Below, piece by piece: positions 1 through 10,370 of a stretch of 64,000 nt of DNA. The notes under the pieces were generated by a model, which was given only the letters and a program-made list of their open reading frames with translations, had not been told where the DNA came from and made no database searches. The DNA lies in the NCBI RefSeq assembly GCF_000612545.2, contig NZ_CP097800.1, positions 6,688,001 to 6,752,000 on the forward strand. Direction: 5' to 3'. The number at the start of each line of letters is the position of its first letter. Position 1 is the first letter of the stretch. This DNA comes from Streptomyces sp. PCS3-D2 (GTDB lineage Bacteria; Actinomycetota; Actinomycetes; Streptomycetales; Streptomycetaceae). The position numbers and the translations under genes are program-made.

Positions 1-374
1 GCACGCAAGGCGCAGAAACCGGCAAGCCGACCGCACCGTCAGACGATCTGCGCACCAGACGTGAACCCAGGACCAGCGGTGGCAGCCCGAGATCCGCTCA
101 CACCAGCCTTTTCAACTGCGACTTCACGTTGGCCGAGGCTCAGTGCAGGGCTCTGCCGGGACGGCTCGGACGGCGCGCCCTCAGACGGATCCGCCGGAAC
201 GCGGTCAGTCCCGGGGTCTGGGGGAGTGACGGCGTGGGGTCGGCGGTGGGGGCTCCGGATGGTCGGGCCGGGCCGAGGAGTGTCAGGCCGGCGAAGCGGC
301 TCCGGAGTGTGCGTACGGGCAGGAGGGCCTGCCGGCCGCATGGTCGAGCACGGTCAGTCGAGCACGCTCAACGG
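1..374. other. Left-edge stretch without a recognisable gene
   Basis: No reading frame on either strand resembles a known protein, and no good ribosome site is seen. The open frames here are typical high-GC antisense frames. It is the region downstream of the SsgA-like gene and may hold its transcript end. Confidence 0.4.
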
Positions 375-773
375 TCACCGGGAGAAGCGGGAGATGCTGT
401 CCAACTCCGTGTCCAGATGCCACCAGTAGCAGGGGTGGTGCTGCTCCCGACCGAACGGCACGAGGGTGTGGGTGCGGTCGAGGAAGGCCTTGAGCGGACG
501 GTCGACGACGGCGAACAGCGCTTCCTGCCGGTTGGCTCGAAGGCGGATCAACACCCGCTCGCCGTAGGGTTGTTCCATCGGAGAGACCGTCACGTCGCCT
601 TCTCCGCAGGGGTGTCCGAGGCCGTCCAGGAGGAGCGCTCGGGCGAAGCGCCAGCTGTTCGTGGAGCCGTCGGGCAACGGGATGTCGAGGCGCACCGCGA
701 GGGGGTCGCAGGTGTCGTACTTCATGCGCACCGGGATCCGGTGCGGGGGACCCTCGGTCGGCACGATGTCCAT
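375..773 (-). CDS. SsgA-family sporulation/cell-division regulator (SALP)
   Basis: This is a 132-residue protein of the SsgA-like family. In streptomycetes these small cytoplasmic proteins control septum-site selection and peptidoglycan remodelling during sporulation. The family pattern is clear: an N-terminal beta segment (IPVRMKYDTCDPLAVRL), then WRFARALLLDGL, a PCGEGDV turn and a C-terminal FLDRTHTLVPFG segment. The length is typical of the family. The frame stays open far upstream, but the ATG at 773 has a strong GAGGAGG ribosome site about 6 bases before it, and family similarity begins there. It is a single gene with no operon partner. The paralogue cannot be assigned without alignment. 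Confidence 0.88.
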   Translation of the reverse strand: MDIVPTEGPPHRIPVRMKYDTCDPLAVRLDIPLPDGSTNSWRFARALLLDGLGHPCGEGDVTVSPMEQPYGERVLIRLRANRQEALFAVVDRPLKAFLDRTHTLVPFGREQHHPCYWWHLDTELDSISRFSR

Positions 774-1389
774 CGGGACCTCCTCGTCGACGAGCTTGCG
801 CACAGGTCGTTCCTTCCTCGTTCTTCGCTTCCACGGCGTCCGCGGCCACGTGGCACGGCGGCGGGCGCCGCGCACGGGAGCGCGACGGCTCCCGTCGTCA
901 CGGGGATCCGGATGCGGCGGGGGAGCCGCTGACCGAAGAGCGGGTGCGGGAACGGACAGGCCGATCTGCTCGGTGGTTGGCGTGATCACGCGAGGTTCAA
1001 CGAAGGGCGGCCGCACCACGTCACCGTGCGGGTTCTGCCGCTCGCGGGGCGGCCCCGGCCGATGCCGGGCGGGCCGGGGGACCTCCTCCGCGTCCCGGCC
1101 GGCCGGACGAACGCGCACAGACCGTTAATGCTGGGCTCAACGAGCTGTGCAGATCTCGTCGTCGGTCGGGCCGGCCCGGGCGCCGAGGCTGGATGCATCG
1201 ACGACGAGAGGAAGCCACCCTGGCGAACCCGGTGCCCGAGGCGTGCAAGAGCCCGAGGGGCCGCACGCACGCGAGCGGAGCGCGCGCCGGACCGGGGCGC
1301 CACCGGGACCGCGGTCACCTCGGCCGGCCGGCCGGATGCTGCGCGAGTGACCCGCCGCCGTGCTGCGGGGGCCGGCAGCGGTGGCGGCG
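774..1389. other. Intergenic region without a supported gene
   Basis: About 600 bases lie between the SsgA-like start and the hydrolase remnant. Several overlapping frames are open on both strands but are arginine/proline-rich with no family resemblance, as expected of non-coding 70+ percent GC DNA. The SsgA-like promoter should lie in the first 200 bases. The right end may hold unrecognisable hydrolase sequence. Confidence 0.4.
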
Positions 1390-1774
1390 CCACTCGCGCT
1401 GGGCGTGCTCAACGCCGTGTTCGCCCTGCGAGGAGGAGGCCCGCGAGCTGTACGACAGCTTCGCCGTCCCCGCCCCCGGCGAACCCCTCTTCCAGGCCGC
1501 CGCGGCCAACCTCGACCCGTGGACCGAAGCGGCCGTGGACACCACGGCCGCCGACCGCGGCCCCCTTCTGATCATCTCCGGCGAGAGGGACCACACCGTC
1601 CCCTGGGCCATCGCCAACGCCTCGTACAAGAAGCAGGCCCGCGACGAGCACGCCGTCACCGAGATCACCGAGATCACCGGCCGCGGGCACTCCCTCGCCA
1701 TCGACCACGGCTGGCGCCGGGTCGCCGACACCGCACTCGCCTTCGTCCGGCGGTTCGCCGAACCCGGCGCGTGA
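1390..1774 (+). pseudogene. C-terminal remnant of an alpha/beta hydrolase
   Basis: From about 1425 to the stop at 1772-1774 the frame encodes the C-terminal third of an alpha/beta hydrolase: EEARELYDSFAVPAPGEPLF, then IISGERDHTVPW with the acid residue, then TGRGHSLAIDHGW with the catalytic His. The nucleophile elbow and N-terminal half are missing, and similarity fades into frame-disrupted sequence at 1390-1425. The closest relative in the window is the IS-interrupted hydrolase at 58309-62520, with near-identical residues and very similar DNA. This copy reads straight through YKKQAR, so it shows what the other gene looked like before its insertion. It has no usable start. Confidence 0.8.
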
Positions 1775-1989
1775 CGGCCCCGTCGAGCCGACCGGCCCGC
1801 CCGCCACCGCGGAGGCCGAGGCCGACCGCCCAAGACGGGCCGCGCACGTACGTCCCGCCCTGCATGCGGCGCCCCGCCGCAGGTCAGGCGGAACGCGCGG
1901 CCGAAGGGGCGCGTGCCGGCCAACCTGCCGGTGGGCGACGGCAGCCCTGCGCACGCCAGCCGGAACGCCGGTGCTGCGGTCGCTTCCGG

Positions 1990-2940
1990 TCACTCGTCGG
2001 TGAGCGGGCCGCTCGCCGCCACGGCGAGGTCCTCGACCAGGGCCATGCCGGTCTCCTGTGACCGCTGCCCGTCGCACAACACGGCCAGCAGCAGCGTGTG
2101 CCCGGCCGTCTCCACCCGTCCGATGCTGTTGGTCACCCAGAGTCCCGTCCCGCTGCGCGCGAGCCAGCCGTTCTTGAGCTGCGCTGCTCCGGGCTCGTCG
2201 GCGGCCGCCGACACGCCCCAGGCCTGGTCGGCCGCGACGGAGCCCATGAGGCCTCCGAGGTAGTTCCGGGCCTCCGCGGACAGGATCGAGTCATGACCGA
2301 ACACCGCCTGGAGCAGACGTAGTTGGTCGTCCGGAGTGGTCCGGGTGAGGCCCCAGTACGCGCCCTCGCCAGGAACCGTCTCGACGAGACCCAGCCGGGT
2401 GTTGGCCTCCGCGAGCCCCTGCGCACCACCGATGGCGTCCCACAGGGCGTTCGCCGCGGCATTGTCGCTGTTCTCGATCATGACCGTCGCCCACTGGCGC
2501 TCCTGAGCGGTCAGGGACCGCCCGGCGTCACCGGCCCGGAGCAGCAGCGCGGCGAGGATGTCGACCTTGACGATGCTGGCGGTGTCGAACGTGTGCTCCT
2601 CGGCATCGACGCTGCCGACCGACACACTGACCCCGGTAGTCACGTCGAGCACGGCCACCGCCGCGTTCCCCTCGGTCCCCGCCGTGGCTTCCCGTACCGC
2701 CGCCTCGACCTCGGTCGCCAGCCCATCCGCGATCTCGGTGTCGATGTCCTCCCGTGAGGGAGCCGTCGTCTGCGGACGCGGCAGCGCGGTCACCGAGGCG
2801 GCGGTCCGCACCGGGTTCTCACCCGTCCGGGGCCACGGCCCCGTCTGGGCGACACCGATCGCGCCAGTGAGCGCGGCCAGCGTGCCGATCGCGAGGTAGC
2901 GGGGTATCCGGGACGGGGAGCGGTGCCTGTGGCGTGCCAT
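1990..2940 (-). CDS. Exported class A beta-lactamase-like serine hydrolase
   Basis: A 316-residue protein with an N-terminal Arg/His-rich stretch and a hydrophobic segment (about 14-32) that should be a signal or membrane anchor. The penicillin-recognising fold follows: SxxK at Ser122-Lys125 (ASIVK), SDN at 158-160, and KNG at 256-258 in place of the usual KTG. The omega-loop Glu of true class A enzymes is not obvious. I therefore favour a penicillin-binding or DD-peptidase-related role over clinical-type beta-lactamase activity. The product should act outside the membrane. The ATG at 2940 is followed at once by the export segment. It is a lone gene downstream of the TerD gene, with a 215-base gap. 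Confidence 0.75.
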   Translation of the reverse strand: MARHRHRSPSRIPRYLAIGTLAALTGAIGVAQTGPWPRTGENPVRTAASVTALPRPQTTAPSREDIDTEIADGLATEVEAAVREATAGTEGNAAVAVLDVTTGVSVSVGSVDAEEHTFDTASIVKVDILAALLLRAGDAGRSLTAQERQWATVMIENSDNAAANALWDAIGGAQGLAEANTRLGLVETVPGEGAYWGLTRTTPDDQLRLLQAVFGHDSILSAEARNYLGGLMGSVAADQAWGVSAAADEPGAAQLKNGWLARSGTGLWVTNSIGRVETAGHTLLLAVLCDGQRSQETGMALVEDLAVAASGPLTDE

Positions 2941-3155
2941 GGGGCGAAGCTACGAACCCGGGATGGGAATGGTGTGTGCGGCAGCTCTGGATCCGCTGTG
3001 AAGGCTCCCGCTCCCCAAGCCCGCCCGCGCGGTGCCACTGACGGGGAGCGGCCACGGGTATCACGACCGGATCGCGCTCCCGTCCCCGCGCCCGGCCCGC
3101 CACGACGGCCGCGCGAGCTTCCCTCTCTGCCGTATCGGGCCGGCCGCGGCCGTGG

Positions 3156-4412
3156 TCAGCCGCCGGCCGGGACGGTCTTGAACTCGACGGGACCGGTGCC
3201 CATGCGGAACTTGCCGTTGGAGTACAGCGTCGGGCGCGCCTCGACGTTGCGTCCGCTGTACTGCTCCACGTGCCCGATCCGGACGCCCTCCTCGGCCGTG
3301 AAGTCGACCATGGCGATGGCCACCCAGTAGGCCTGGGCCCGGGTGCTGAACAGGGGCACGGTCACGGTGGAGCCGCAGTTGTCGGTGACGACCACCCGTG
3401 CTCCGTAGGACCGGAACGATCCGACACCGTTCTCGACCGCGCTGTAGGCGCACAGCAGGACGTAGCCCTGGAGGTCGGGGCGGGCGATCGAGACGGTCTC
3501 GCGTCCGGGCTCCCGGGCGTCGCCGTCCAGGGCGATGAAGGGCGGGCCGGTGAGCGAGCCGAGGCGCCGGTAGTAGATGGTCAGATCGGTGGCCTTCGGC
3601 CGCTGCCCCCGTACGGTCACCAGGTGCCTCGGGACGGACAGCGCGTACAGGTCGAGGTCCGCGCCGGCCTGGCGTCGCCGCGCGCTCCCGCCGTCCCATT
3701 CGAGCGTCGCGGTCACCACGACCCGGGGGTCGTCCTTGCGCAGCGAGAGCACGTCCGTACCGGACTTGGTGAGGACAATGCGCCGCGCGGCGGGGGCCGG
3801 CGGTGCCGACGGCCGGGCCGGGACGGGGACCTGAACGGGGGCCTGAACGGGGACCTGGACGGGTCCCTGAACGGGGGCCTGGACGGGGGTGGGCGTGACG
3901 GTCGGGGTCGGGCCGGGGTCGTCCACGACCACGCCGAAGTCCGTCGCGAGTCCGGCGAGGCCGGTGGCCCAGCCCTGTCCCACGGCCCGCACCTTCCACG
4001 CACCCGCCCGCCGATACAGCTCGACCACCAGGGCCGCCGTCTCCCCGCCCACCAGCGGCGGCGGTTCGAAGACGATCCGCGTCCCACCGCACTCGACCGC
4101 GGCCCGCGGGGTGCTTCCGGCGTCGAAGGAGACGGGGCCGCTCGCGCCGGTGTCGAGCGCGGCGACGATCGCGACGCACTCGACCGACGCGGGGACCGCG
4201 GCCAGGTTCACCGTGATCGTCGCGTCCGTCAGCTCCACCCCGCTCTCCACCGGATGGTTGAAGAAGACCAGATCGTGATCCCCGCGGACCCTGCCGTCGG
4301 CTCCGAGCAGCACGGCGCACACATCGATCTCCGCGCCGGGCGACACGAGCTGCACCCGGCACGAGGGTGCCGGCAGCGGGGCGTTGGCGCCCTTGGCGAG
4401 TCTGATGTCCAT
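3156..4412 (-). CDS. TerD-family protein with two TerD domains
   Basis: A 418-residue protein. Residues 1 to about 165 form a TerD domain (starting MDIRLAKGANAPL, with FDAGSTPRA and ELYRRAGAWKVRAVGQGW late in the domain). A linker of alternating Pro-Val-Gln units (about 172-200) leads to a second, diverged TerD-like half ending with YSNGKFRMG. TerD domains bind calcium and appear in tellurite-resistance and phage-defence gene sets, often next to CHAT or caspase proteases. It starts at ATG 4412 after GAGAGG. It lies 64 bases downstream of the CHAT gene on the same strand and is probably co-transcribed. The linker DNA is a degenerate tandem repeat at about 3825-3895. Confidence 0.85.
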   Translation of the reverse strand: MDIRLAKGANAPLPAPSCRVQLVSPGAEIDVCAVLLGADGRVRGDHDLVFFNHPVESGVELTDATITVNLAAVPASVECVAIVAALDTGASGPVSFDAGSTPRAAVECGGTRIVFEPPPLVGGETAALVVELYRRAGAWKVRAVGQGWATGLAGLATDFGVVVDDPGPTPTVTPTPVQAPVQGPVQVPVQAPVQVPVPARPSAPPAPAARRIVLTKSGTDVLSLRKDDPRVVVTATLEWDGGSARRRQAGADLDLYALSVPRHLVTVRGQRPKATDLTIYYRRLGSLTGPPFIALDGDAREPGRETVSIARPDLQGYVLLCAYSAVENGVGSFRSYGARVVVTDNCGSTVTVPLFSTRAQAYWVAIAMVDFTAEEGVRIGHVEQYSGRNVEARPTLYSNGKFRMGTGPVEFKTVPAGG

Positions 4413-4476
4413 CGGTGGCCTCTCGTCGTGTTCCTGTGGGGCGGTCCCGGCTCCGGGTCCCGCCCCGTGCGTTCGG

Positions 4477-7400
4477 TCAGCGCCCCGTGGCGATGAAGCC
4501 CGCCCAGGCGCTCAGGTCGTCGGGCACGATGCGCGGCAGCAGGCGCGCCAGCCCGTCGGGAGCGTGTGGCGGCAGCGACCGGCCCGGGTCCGCCATCCAC
4601 CGCTGCGCCAGCCGCAGCGCCTCGGCCGGCCCACGGCCCTCGGCCCGCAGGTAGTGGTGGGTCATGAACATCAGCAGCGACGTGGCCTCGTCGGGCACCG
4701 GCCACAGCGAGCCGACCACCGACCGCGCTCCGGCCGTGAGGAAGGCCGTGGCGAGGGTGTAGGCCTCGTTGGTCCCGCGCCCGGAGACGTGGCTGCGGCA
4801 GGCCGCCAGCACCACCAGGTCCGGGTGCCCGCCGTCCGCGTCGCCGTCGATGGTCTCCGTCAGCTCCTCCGCCGCCAGGTTTCCTCCGTGCAGCAGCAGT
4901 GCCGCGCTGTGCCGCACGTTCTCCACCACCGTGGCGTGGCAGGCCAGGTGGAGCGTGCCGCCCCGGCCGGCGCCGGACCGCAGCCACGCGAGCACCTCCT
5001 GCGGACGGCCCGTCCCGCCGGGTGTGGTGAGGCCGCCGGCCCCGGCGCGCCCGAGGTAGACGGCCTGCGGGTAGTAGGCCTCGCGCACGGCCGCCGCCTC
5101 CCGACCGGCGAAGGGCAGGTCTCCGGTCGGATCGCCGACGATGAGGGCCGCGTCGGTGCGGGGCCGTGCCGGGCGCTCGGCCACCTCGCACAGCAGTCGG
5201 GCGGAGGCGGTGTAGGTGAACTCCGCCGTGTCCACCGCGTACCGGCGCCCTCCGCCGGACCGGGTGCTCCAGGCGGCGTGCCACGGCACGGCCGACAGCT
5301 CCCCCATGGGGACGAGGACCAGCCGGGGCGCCCGGCCGGCCGGTGCGACCGGTACGTCCCGACCCAATCCGCACGCCAAGGGCTCCGCCACCGCCTGCCA
5401 GGCCCAGGCGCACAGCCGGTCGAGCCGCTGGGACAGCGACCTCGCACGGGGCGGGACATGGGTGCCGGGCCCGCTGCCCATGTCCCGCCGCGCGGGCCGG
5501 CCGCCCCGCTCCGTGGTGGTGACGGTGGTGAGGGCGTCGAATGCGGCGACCGGATCGAATCCGGCGGCCGGATCGAACCCGTCGGCCGGGGCGACACCGG
5601 CGTCCCTCCGCGGTCCGTCCCGTTCCGGCGGGGTGGCCGTCATCCGGGCCTGCCGGACCGGCCCGCCCTCCGGCCGGACGAGGTACTGGCGTATCGGCTC
5701 GGCGTCCTCACGCAGCAGCGGCAGTGGTACGACGCCGGTCCGTCCGTCGGCCGCCACCACGAGCGCGGCGCCGGCGCCCTCACCGACAGAGCCTGGCGGG
5801 CCGGCGGGGAGCAGGTAGACCAGGGCGTCGCGCCCGAGCGTCCGCAAAGCGGCGGCGATCCGCGGGACGCCCGGTGGGGAGAGCAGGCGGGCGGCAGCAT
5901 CGCCGTCCAAGGCCAGCAGCACATCCAGGACCTCGCGGCGCAGGGCGCTCGCCGGAGCGGCACCGGAAGCGAGCACCCTTGCCCATCGGTCGGCCAGTGC
6001 GCCGTGCCCGGCGTCGCTCAGGCGTCGTTCGACGGTCCGGGCCGTCGTCGCCGCGTGCAGGACGAGGCCGCGGCAGGCGTCGAGCGTCCAGGCGGCCTCG
6101 GCCGGTTCACCGTCCGCCAGGCACCAGTGGGCCACGCTCAGCGCGGTGGCGCTCGCCCCGGCGGCGGCCGTCGCGGCGTCGGCCGTACCGGCCTGGAGGA
6201 GCACGCCGTACGCGGTGGCCCGCAGCGCGTCCGCGGCGATGCGCCGGGACCTCTGCCGGTCGCCCGCGGCCCCGTCGTCCCGCAGGCGCAGGGACTTGGC
6301 GAACAGGAATCCGCTGTGGGCCCGGAAGGGGTGCTCGGGGCCCCCGGTCTCCCGGTACGTCTGGTCCAGGACCCCGATGGCTTCGTCGAGCCGCCGGCGC
6401 CGCGACCAGGGGCGGCCCAGGACCGCTTCACCGCAGCTCAGGAGGCCGATGAGCATGCCGGATCCGAGCCACACGTCGTCACCGCGTACGGCTGCGTCCC
6501 GGGCCGCCCTCAGCACGGCGGCGGCGTCCCGCAGGGCGGAGCGGTCCCTGCTGCCGTAGGCGCGCGCCGCGCGCGCAGTGCCGATCGCGGCCAGCATCCC
6601 GGCGCGTTGTGTCGACGGCATGCCCGCCGTGGAACGGACGAGGTCGAGCGCGGCGATGTCGCCGCTCGCCGGTGGGGTGGCGGTCCGGGCCAGCTCGGTC
6701 CGCAGGGCCTCCCACGCCGGATGGCCGGGGTCCATGCCGAGGACCTCGGGGCTCAGGGCGGCGAGGGCCTGGTCCCGTGGGCCGGCGGGTCCCGGTTCCA
6801 GGAGCGTTGAGAGGACGGGGAAGACGGCCTGGAGGCCGGCGAGGTCCGGCAGGCCCGCGCGCTCGGCCTCGGTCATCCCCTCCATGCGCCGGATGAGGTC
6901 CCGCATGGCCCGCACGCCCGCGGTGACGTCGTCGTGGCCGCCGTTCACCACGCCGTTGAGGATTCTGAGGACGGACTCCATGCCGACCATCACGTCCGGG
7001 TGCCCGGTGGCCGGGCCGTGCTCGCCCGGGGCGCCGGTCGCGGTCGCCGCCACCCCGGCGGCCTCGACCGCGCGGCCCAGCAGCGGGCCGGCGCGCAGCG
7101 CCCCGTAGTGGCCCTGCGCCACGCTGACGGCCATGCTCGCGTTCCGGCCGAGCGCCCCTTCCGCGGGCGCGACCGTCTCCAGCAGGGCCTGGAGACGGTC
7201 GGGGGTGAGCCGCGTCCGGTCGGGGTCGAGCAGGGGGGGTGTGCCGCAGCAGGACCATGGCGTGGGCGACGTGGTCCGTGTCGCGGTCGGTCCCCTGCTG
7301 CCAGCGCCGCAGCAGTTCCTCGACGTCTTCGGTGGGCCCGACGAGTTGGTCGACGGTTCGGGTCCAGTGCTCGGCATCCGTCGGCGTACCGGCGCCGGCC

Positions 7401-8830
7401 GCCGCGGCCGTCTCGGCGCGGTAGCGGGCCGCGTCGGGGTCGGCGGTGTTCCCCCCGCCGGCGAGCAACTGGGCGCGGACGACGGCTCGTATCAGGAGCG
7501 CCGACAGGAGGGGATTCGGCTCCGCCGTCCGGTCGAGGACGGCTGCGGCGGCCCGGGCGGAGGCCAGCAGCTCCGCCGGCCGGTCACTGGACAGGTCCAG
7601 GCGGTAGGCCGCCAGCTTCAGGTACGGGGCGTGCGGGGGGCCGTGTTCCGGCAGCCACCGGGCGGCGGCCTCCTCCAGCAGCTCCAGGGCGTGTGCCTGC
7701 TCCGTCGGGTCGGTGTCGGCCGCGGGGAGGTCGACGAGGAAGCAGGCCAGCGCAACGAGCACGTTCGGGACGGCCGCGCCGGTGTGCGCGGCGGAACCGG
7801 TGACGCTGCGGACACGGTCGACCAGTGCGCCCGGTGCGGCGGCGGCTCCGTCCACCTGCCAGGCCTGTACCGCTGCGCAGACGGCCAGCGTCTCGGCCCG
7901 CTGCGCGCGGTCGGCCCAGAAGGCCTCTCCCTCCGACGCGGACTGCGCCGCGGAGGCGGCCTGCCGGGCCCTCGCCTCCTCGCCCGACGCGGTGAAGGCG
8001 GCGTCCGCCTCCCGGAACAGCCCGGCGTCCGAGGCCAGTACCCCCTGGTTGAAGAGGGCGACACCCCGGCCGTCCCCGATGGGCGACACGTCGTCGGCGT
8101 CGGCCTGCGCGCCCCGGACCCTCGCTGCCCGGGCTTCGGCGAAGTGGCGGGCCCCCTCGGCGAGGCCGGGCGCGTCACCGAGGTGCGCCGCCCGTTCGGA
8201 CAGCAGCCGGGCCAGGGCTTCCTGCAGCGCCGCGCGGTCCGCCGGCGCCAGGGCGGGTTCGCGGCCTTCGCCGGCCTCGGGGCCTTTGCCGTCGAGGAGC
8301 GCCGTGTAGCCCGCCACGGCCCGCGCGTGGTCGGACGGCGCGCCGGTGAGCGACCAGCGCAGGGCGGCGATCTCGGGCAGGTGCAGGCGTGCCCACCGGG
8401 CCGCGTCGGCGTCGACGGTGTCCCGTGGGAGGTTCACGACGGCGGCGACCAGCGTCTCGGCGCGGTCCACCGTGGCCGGCGTCGGGTGCCCGTCGTCCTC
8501 CGTGAGGAGCAACTGGGCCAGGTGCAGGTACCCGTGGGCGCGCAGTTCAACGGGCCCGCCGTCCGCCGCCAGGCCCCGCTCCAGTGCGGCCCGAGCCAGT
8601 GCACGGTCGTACGGGCCCTGTTCGGGGTCGCCGCCGTCCGCCACCCGCTCGGCACAGAGCAGGCCGAGCCGCAGCCAGGTACCGGCAGCCTCCGGGGACC
8701 CGGGAGCCGCCTCCTGCGCCTCGCCCAGCAGCAGGTCGCGGTCCCAGCGGGAGGCGTCGAACCACTGGCTTTCCCACGGGGGCGGCAGCGGGTGGGCGGG
8801 ATCGAAGCAGGGGTGGCGGGAGCCGGTCAT
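4477..8830 (-). CDS. CHAT-domain protease with long helical N-terminus (frameshift in this sequence)
   Basis: Two overlapping frames form one protein of about 1450 residues. The N-terminal 530 residues run from ATG 8830 (after GAGGGAAA) to the end of VAHAMVLLRHTPP. The rest continues in the next frame at LLDPDRTRLTPDRL. The switch falls on a seven-G run (7233-7239, C in the coding strand); removing one base restores the frame. Residues 1-1000 are Ala/Leu-rich helical-repeat sequence. The C-terminal 350 are a CHAT (caspase-HetF-associated) peptidase with the LHLACHA histidine (about 1298) and LAACRS cysteine (about 1344) both present. Intact catalytic residues after the shift suggest a sequencing error or recent mutation. 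It lies between the membrane protein and TerD genes. Confidence 0.82.
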
Positions 8831-8919
8831 CGTGGATTTCCCTCGGGTGCTTCGTCCTGGTGCGGATGGCGGGCGGATGGCGGCGGCGGGTGGGCGGCTG
8901 CCGCTGTCGGGTGCCCCGT

Positions 8920-9990
8920 TCAGGGCCGCAGTACCACGCCGAACCGGGTCGTCAGCCGGTGGACCTCCCACCACGTCACGGCGGTGACCGTGATCGGGCC
9001 GCCGAGCACGAACAGCAGCGCGAGGGGTACGGGCCCGGGCGGGAGGCCCGACGTCAGGAGGCCGACGGGCACGAACTCCCACACGAGGAGGGCGGTCAGC
9101 AGGCCGGGCAGCGCCTTGTGGATCTGGCCGGTCCCGAACCCGGCGCGCACCACGAGGCTGGACGAGAACAAGGTGAACGCCGCAGCCCACACCAGCAGGG
9201 CCACGATCACGATGGCGACCGCGAAAGCGATGTACGGGTGATCCTCCAGGGAGCCCAGTACTCCGATGGTCGCCAGCAGCAGCAACGGCACGGACGACAG
9301 CGCGCCCACGTACTTGGCCACGGTGATGAGCGGGACGCGCAGCGTGCCCCTCATCCGGGCGTGCTCGCTCACGGAGGCCCATCTCATGAGCAGGTAGACG
9401 AGCAGTGGGGCGGTCAGCACCAGCAGCCATGGCGCGACCATCATGCGTACGGCGCCGTCCGTCAGGGCGTTCTCGATGTCGTTCTGCGCCCCGTAGGCGA
9501 TGAGGAAGACGGACGACGCCAGCACGGCGAGCACCGCGCGGACCTTTTTCATCCGCGACAGGGGAGGGTCGAGGATCGGATCGTGTTCCAGGCGGAAGAC
9601 GCGATGCGCGCGATTGCGTGCCGATCGGACCAGCGAGTACATGATGAGGAGCGGGATCGTTCCCGGCACCAGCAGGACGGCGGCGTTGAGGCAGCCGGGT
9701 ACGGACTGCGCGATTTCTCCCACCGACCGCCACTCGCGGAAGCCCTGGGGCGTCTCCTGCGGGGCGGCGGCCCCCCAGCCCTCGGGGGTCTGCTGCCCGT
9801 GTCCCCAGCCCTGCCCGGGTTGAGGGGTCGGGTAACCCCACCCTTGGACGGGGTGCGGGGCCGGTTGTCCCCAGCCGGGGGCGGGCGGTTGCCCGGCGCC
9901 CCAGGGCTGCGGCTGTCCCGGTATGGAACCGTGCCCGTACGGACCGCCGGGGTTGCCCGGCGGCGTCGCGTTCGGAGTGGTGTCGGTCAT
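8920..9990 (-). CDS. Polytopic membrane protein with Pro/Gly/Trp-rich cytoplasmic tail
   Basis: A 356-residue protein starting at ATG 9990 after AAGGGGG. The first 85 residues are low-complexity Pro/Gly/Gln with repeated GWG and PQPGQGW units. Several hydrophobic helices follow (near AAVLLVPGTIPLLIMYSLV, VLAVLASSVFLIAY, LLVLTAPLLVYLL, VPLLLLATIGVL, IAFAVAIVIVALLVWAAAF and a last pair near the C-terminus). I do not recognise a transport or enzymatic family. It is the first gene of the minus-strand set membrane protein-CHAT-TerD, 89 bases before the CHAT start, and faces the caspase gene. A role as the membrane target or anchor of the CHAT/caspase system is inference from position only. Confidence 0.75.
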   Translation of the reverse strand: MTDTTPNATPPGNPGGPYGHGSIPGQPQPWGAGQPPAPGWGQPAPHPVQGWGYPTPQPGQGWGHGQQTPEGWGAAAPQETPQGFREWRSVGEIAQSVPGCLNAAVLLVPGTIPLLIMYSLVRSARNRAHRVFRLEHDPILDPPLSRMKKVRAVLAVLASSVFLIAYGAQNDIENALTDGAVRMMVAPWLLVLTAPLLVYLLMRWASVSEHARMRGTLRVPLITVAKYVGALSSVPLLLLATIGVLGSLEDHPYIAFAVAIVIVALLVWAAAFTLFSSSLVVRAGFGTGQIHKALPGLLTALLVWEFVPVGLLTSGLPPGPVPLALLFVLGGPITVTAVTWWEVHRLTTRFGVVLRP

Positions 9991-10370
9991 GCTGTCCCCC
10001 TTGCGCCGGAGACCCCCGAGAGGGCGGCGCGGTGCTACGGAACGGATCAGGCGGAGGCACCCGGGCGGTGGCGCGGGTGGTACGGGCCGTACGAGCGGCG
10101 CGGATGCGGATGCGGGTACGAGAAGGAACGGAGCATGCGGATTCAGTGCGCCGCGGACGGGCGCGAAGGCGCGTGCAGGCAGGCCGGGTTGACGGTGATG
10201 TGCCCGTCCGAACGCTGTTACGGCCCGGCCCCGAGCCCGCGCGCCGGGCGGGTGCCGACCTCAAGTGAACCCCAACCCGAGCCTTTTGGAGGCCTGTTTC
10301 ACCGTCTGCGCCCCGAAGACAACCCGGATTCGCCCTACGGGCGACCCACCCCCTCTGCCAGGCTTTCCGC
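9991..10370. other. Divergent promoter region between membrane protein and caspase genes
   Basis: A 380-base interval without a supported gene. Promoters for the minus-strand membrane-CHAT-TerD set and the plus-strand caspase gene must lie here. I could not pick out convincing -10/-35 pairs. The CTTTTGGAGG sequence near 10282 looks like a ribosome site but no good coding frame follows it. Confidence 0.4.

Noticed and set aside
3825-3895. Tandem short repeats that might suggest a minisatellite or CRISPR-like array
   Set aside because: They encode the Pro-Val-Gln linker between the two TerD domains, in frame, with degenerate units and no spacers.
4384-6810. Long plus-strand open frame of 808 codons
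   Set aside because: It is antisense to the CHAT gene, rich in Arg/Gly/Pro, and lacks a ribosome site. It is a high-GC shadow frame, as are those opposite the membrane protein (8584-10428) and acylase (35180-37129).
10280-10300. TTTTGGAGG as ribosome site of a small gene before the caspase
   Set aside because: No sensible coding frame follows within a usable distance.
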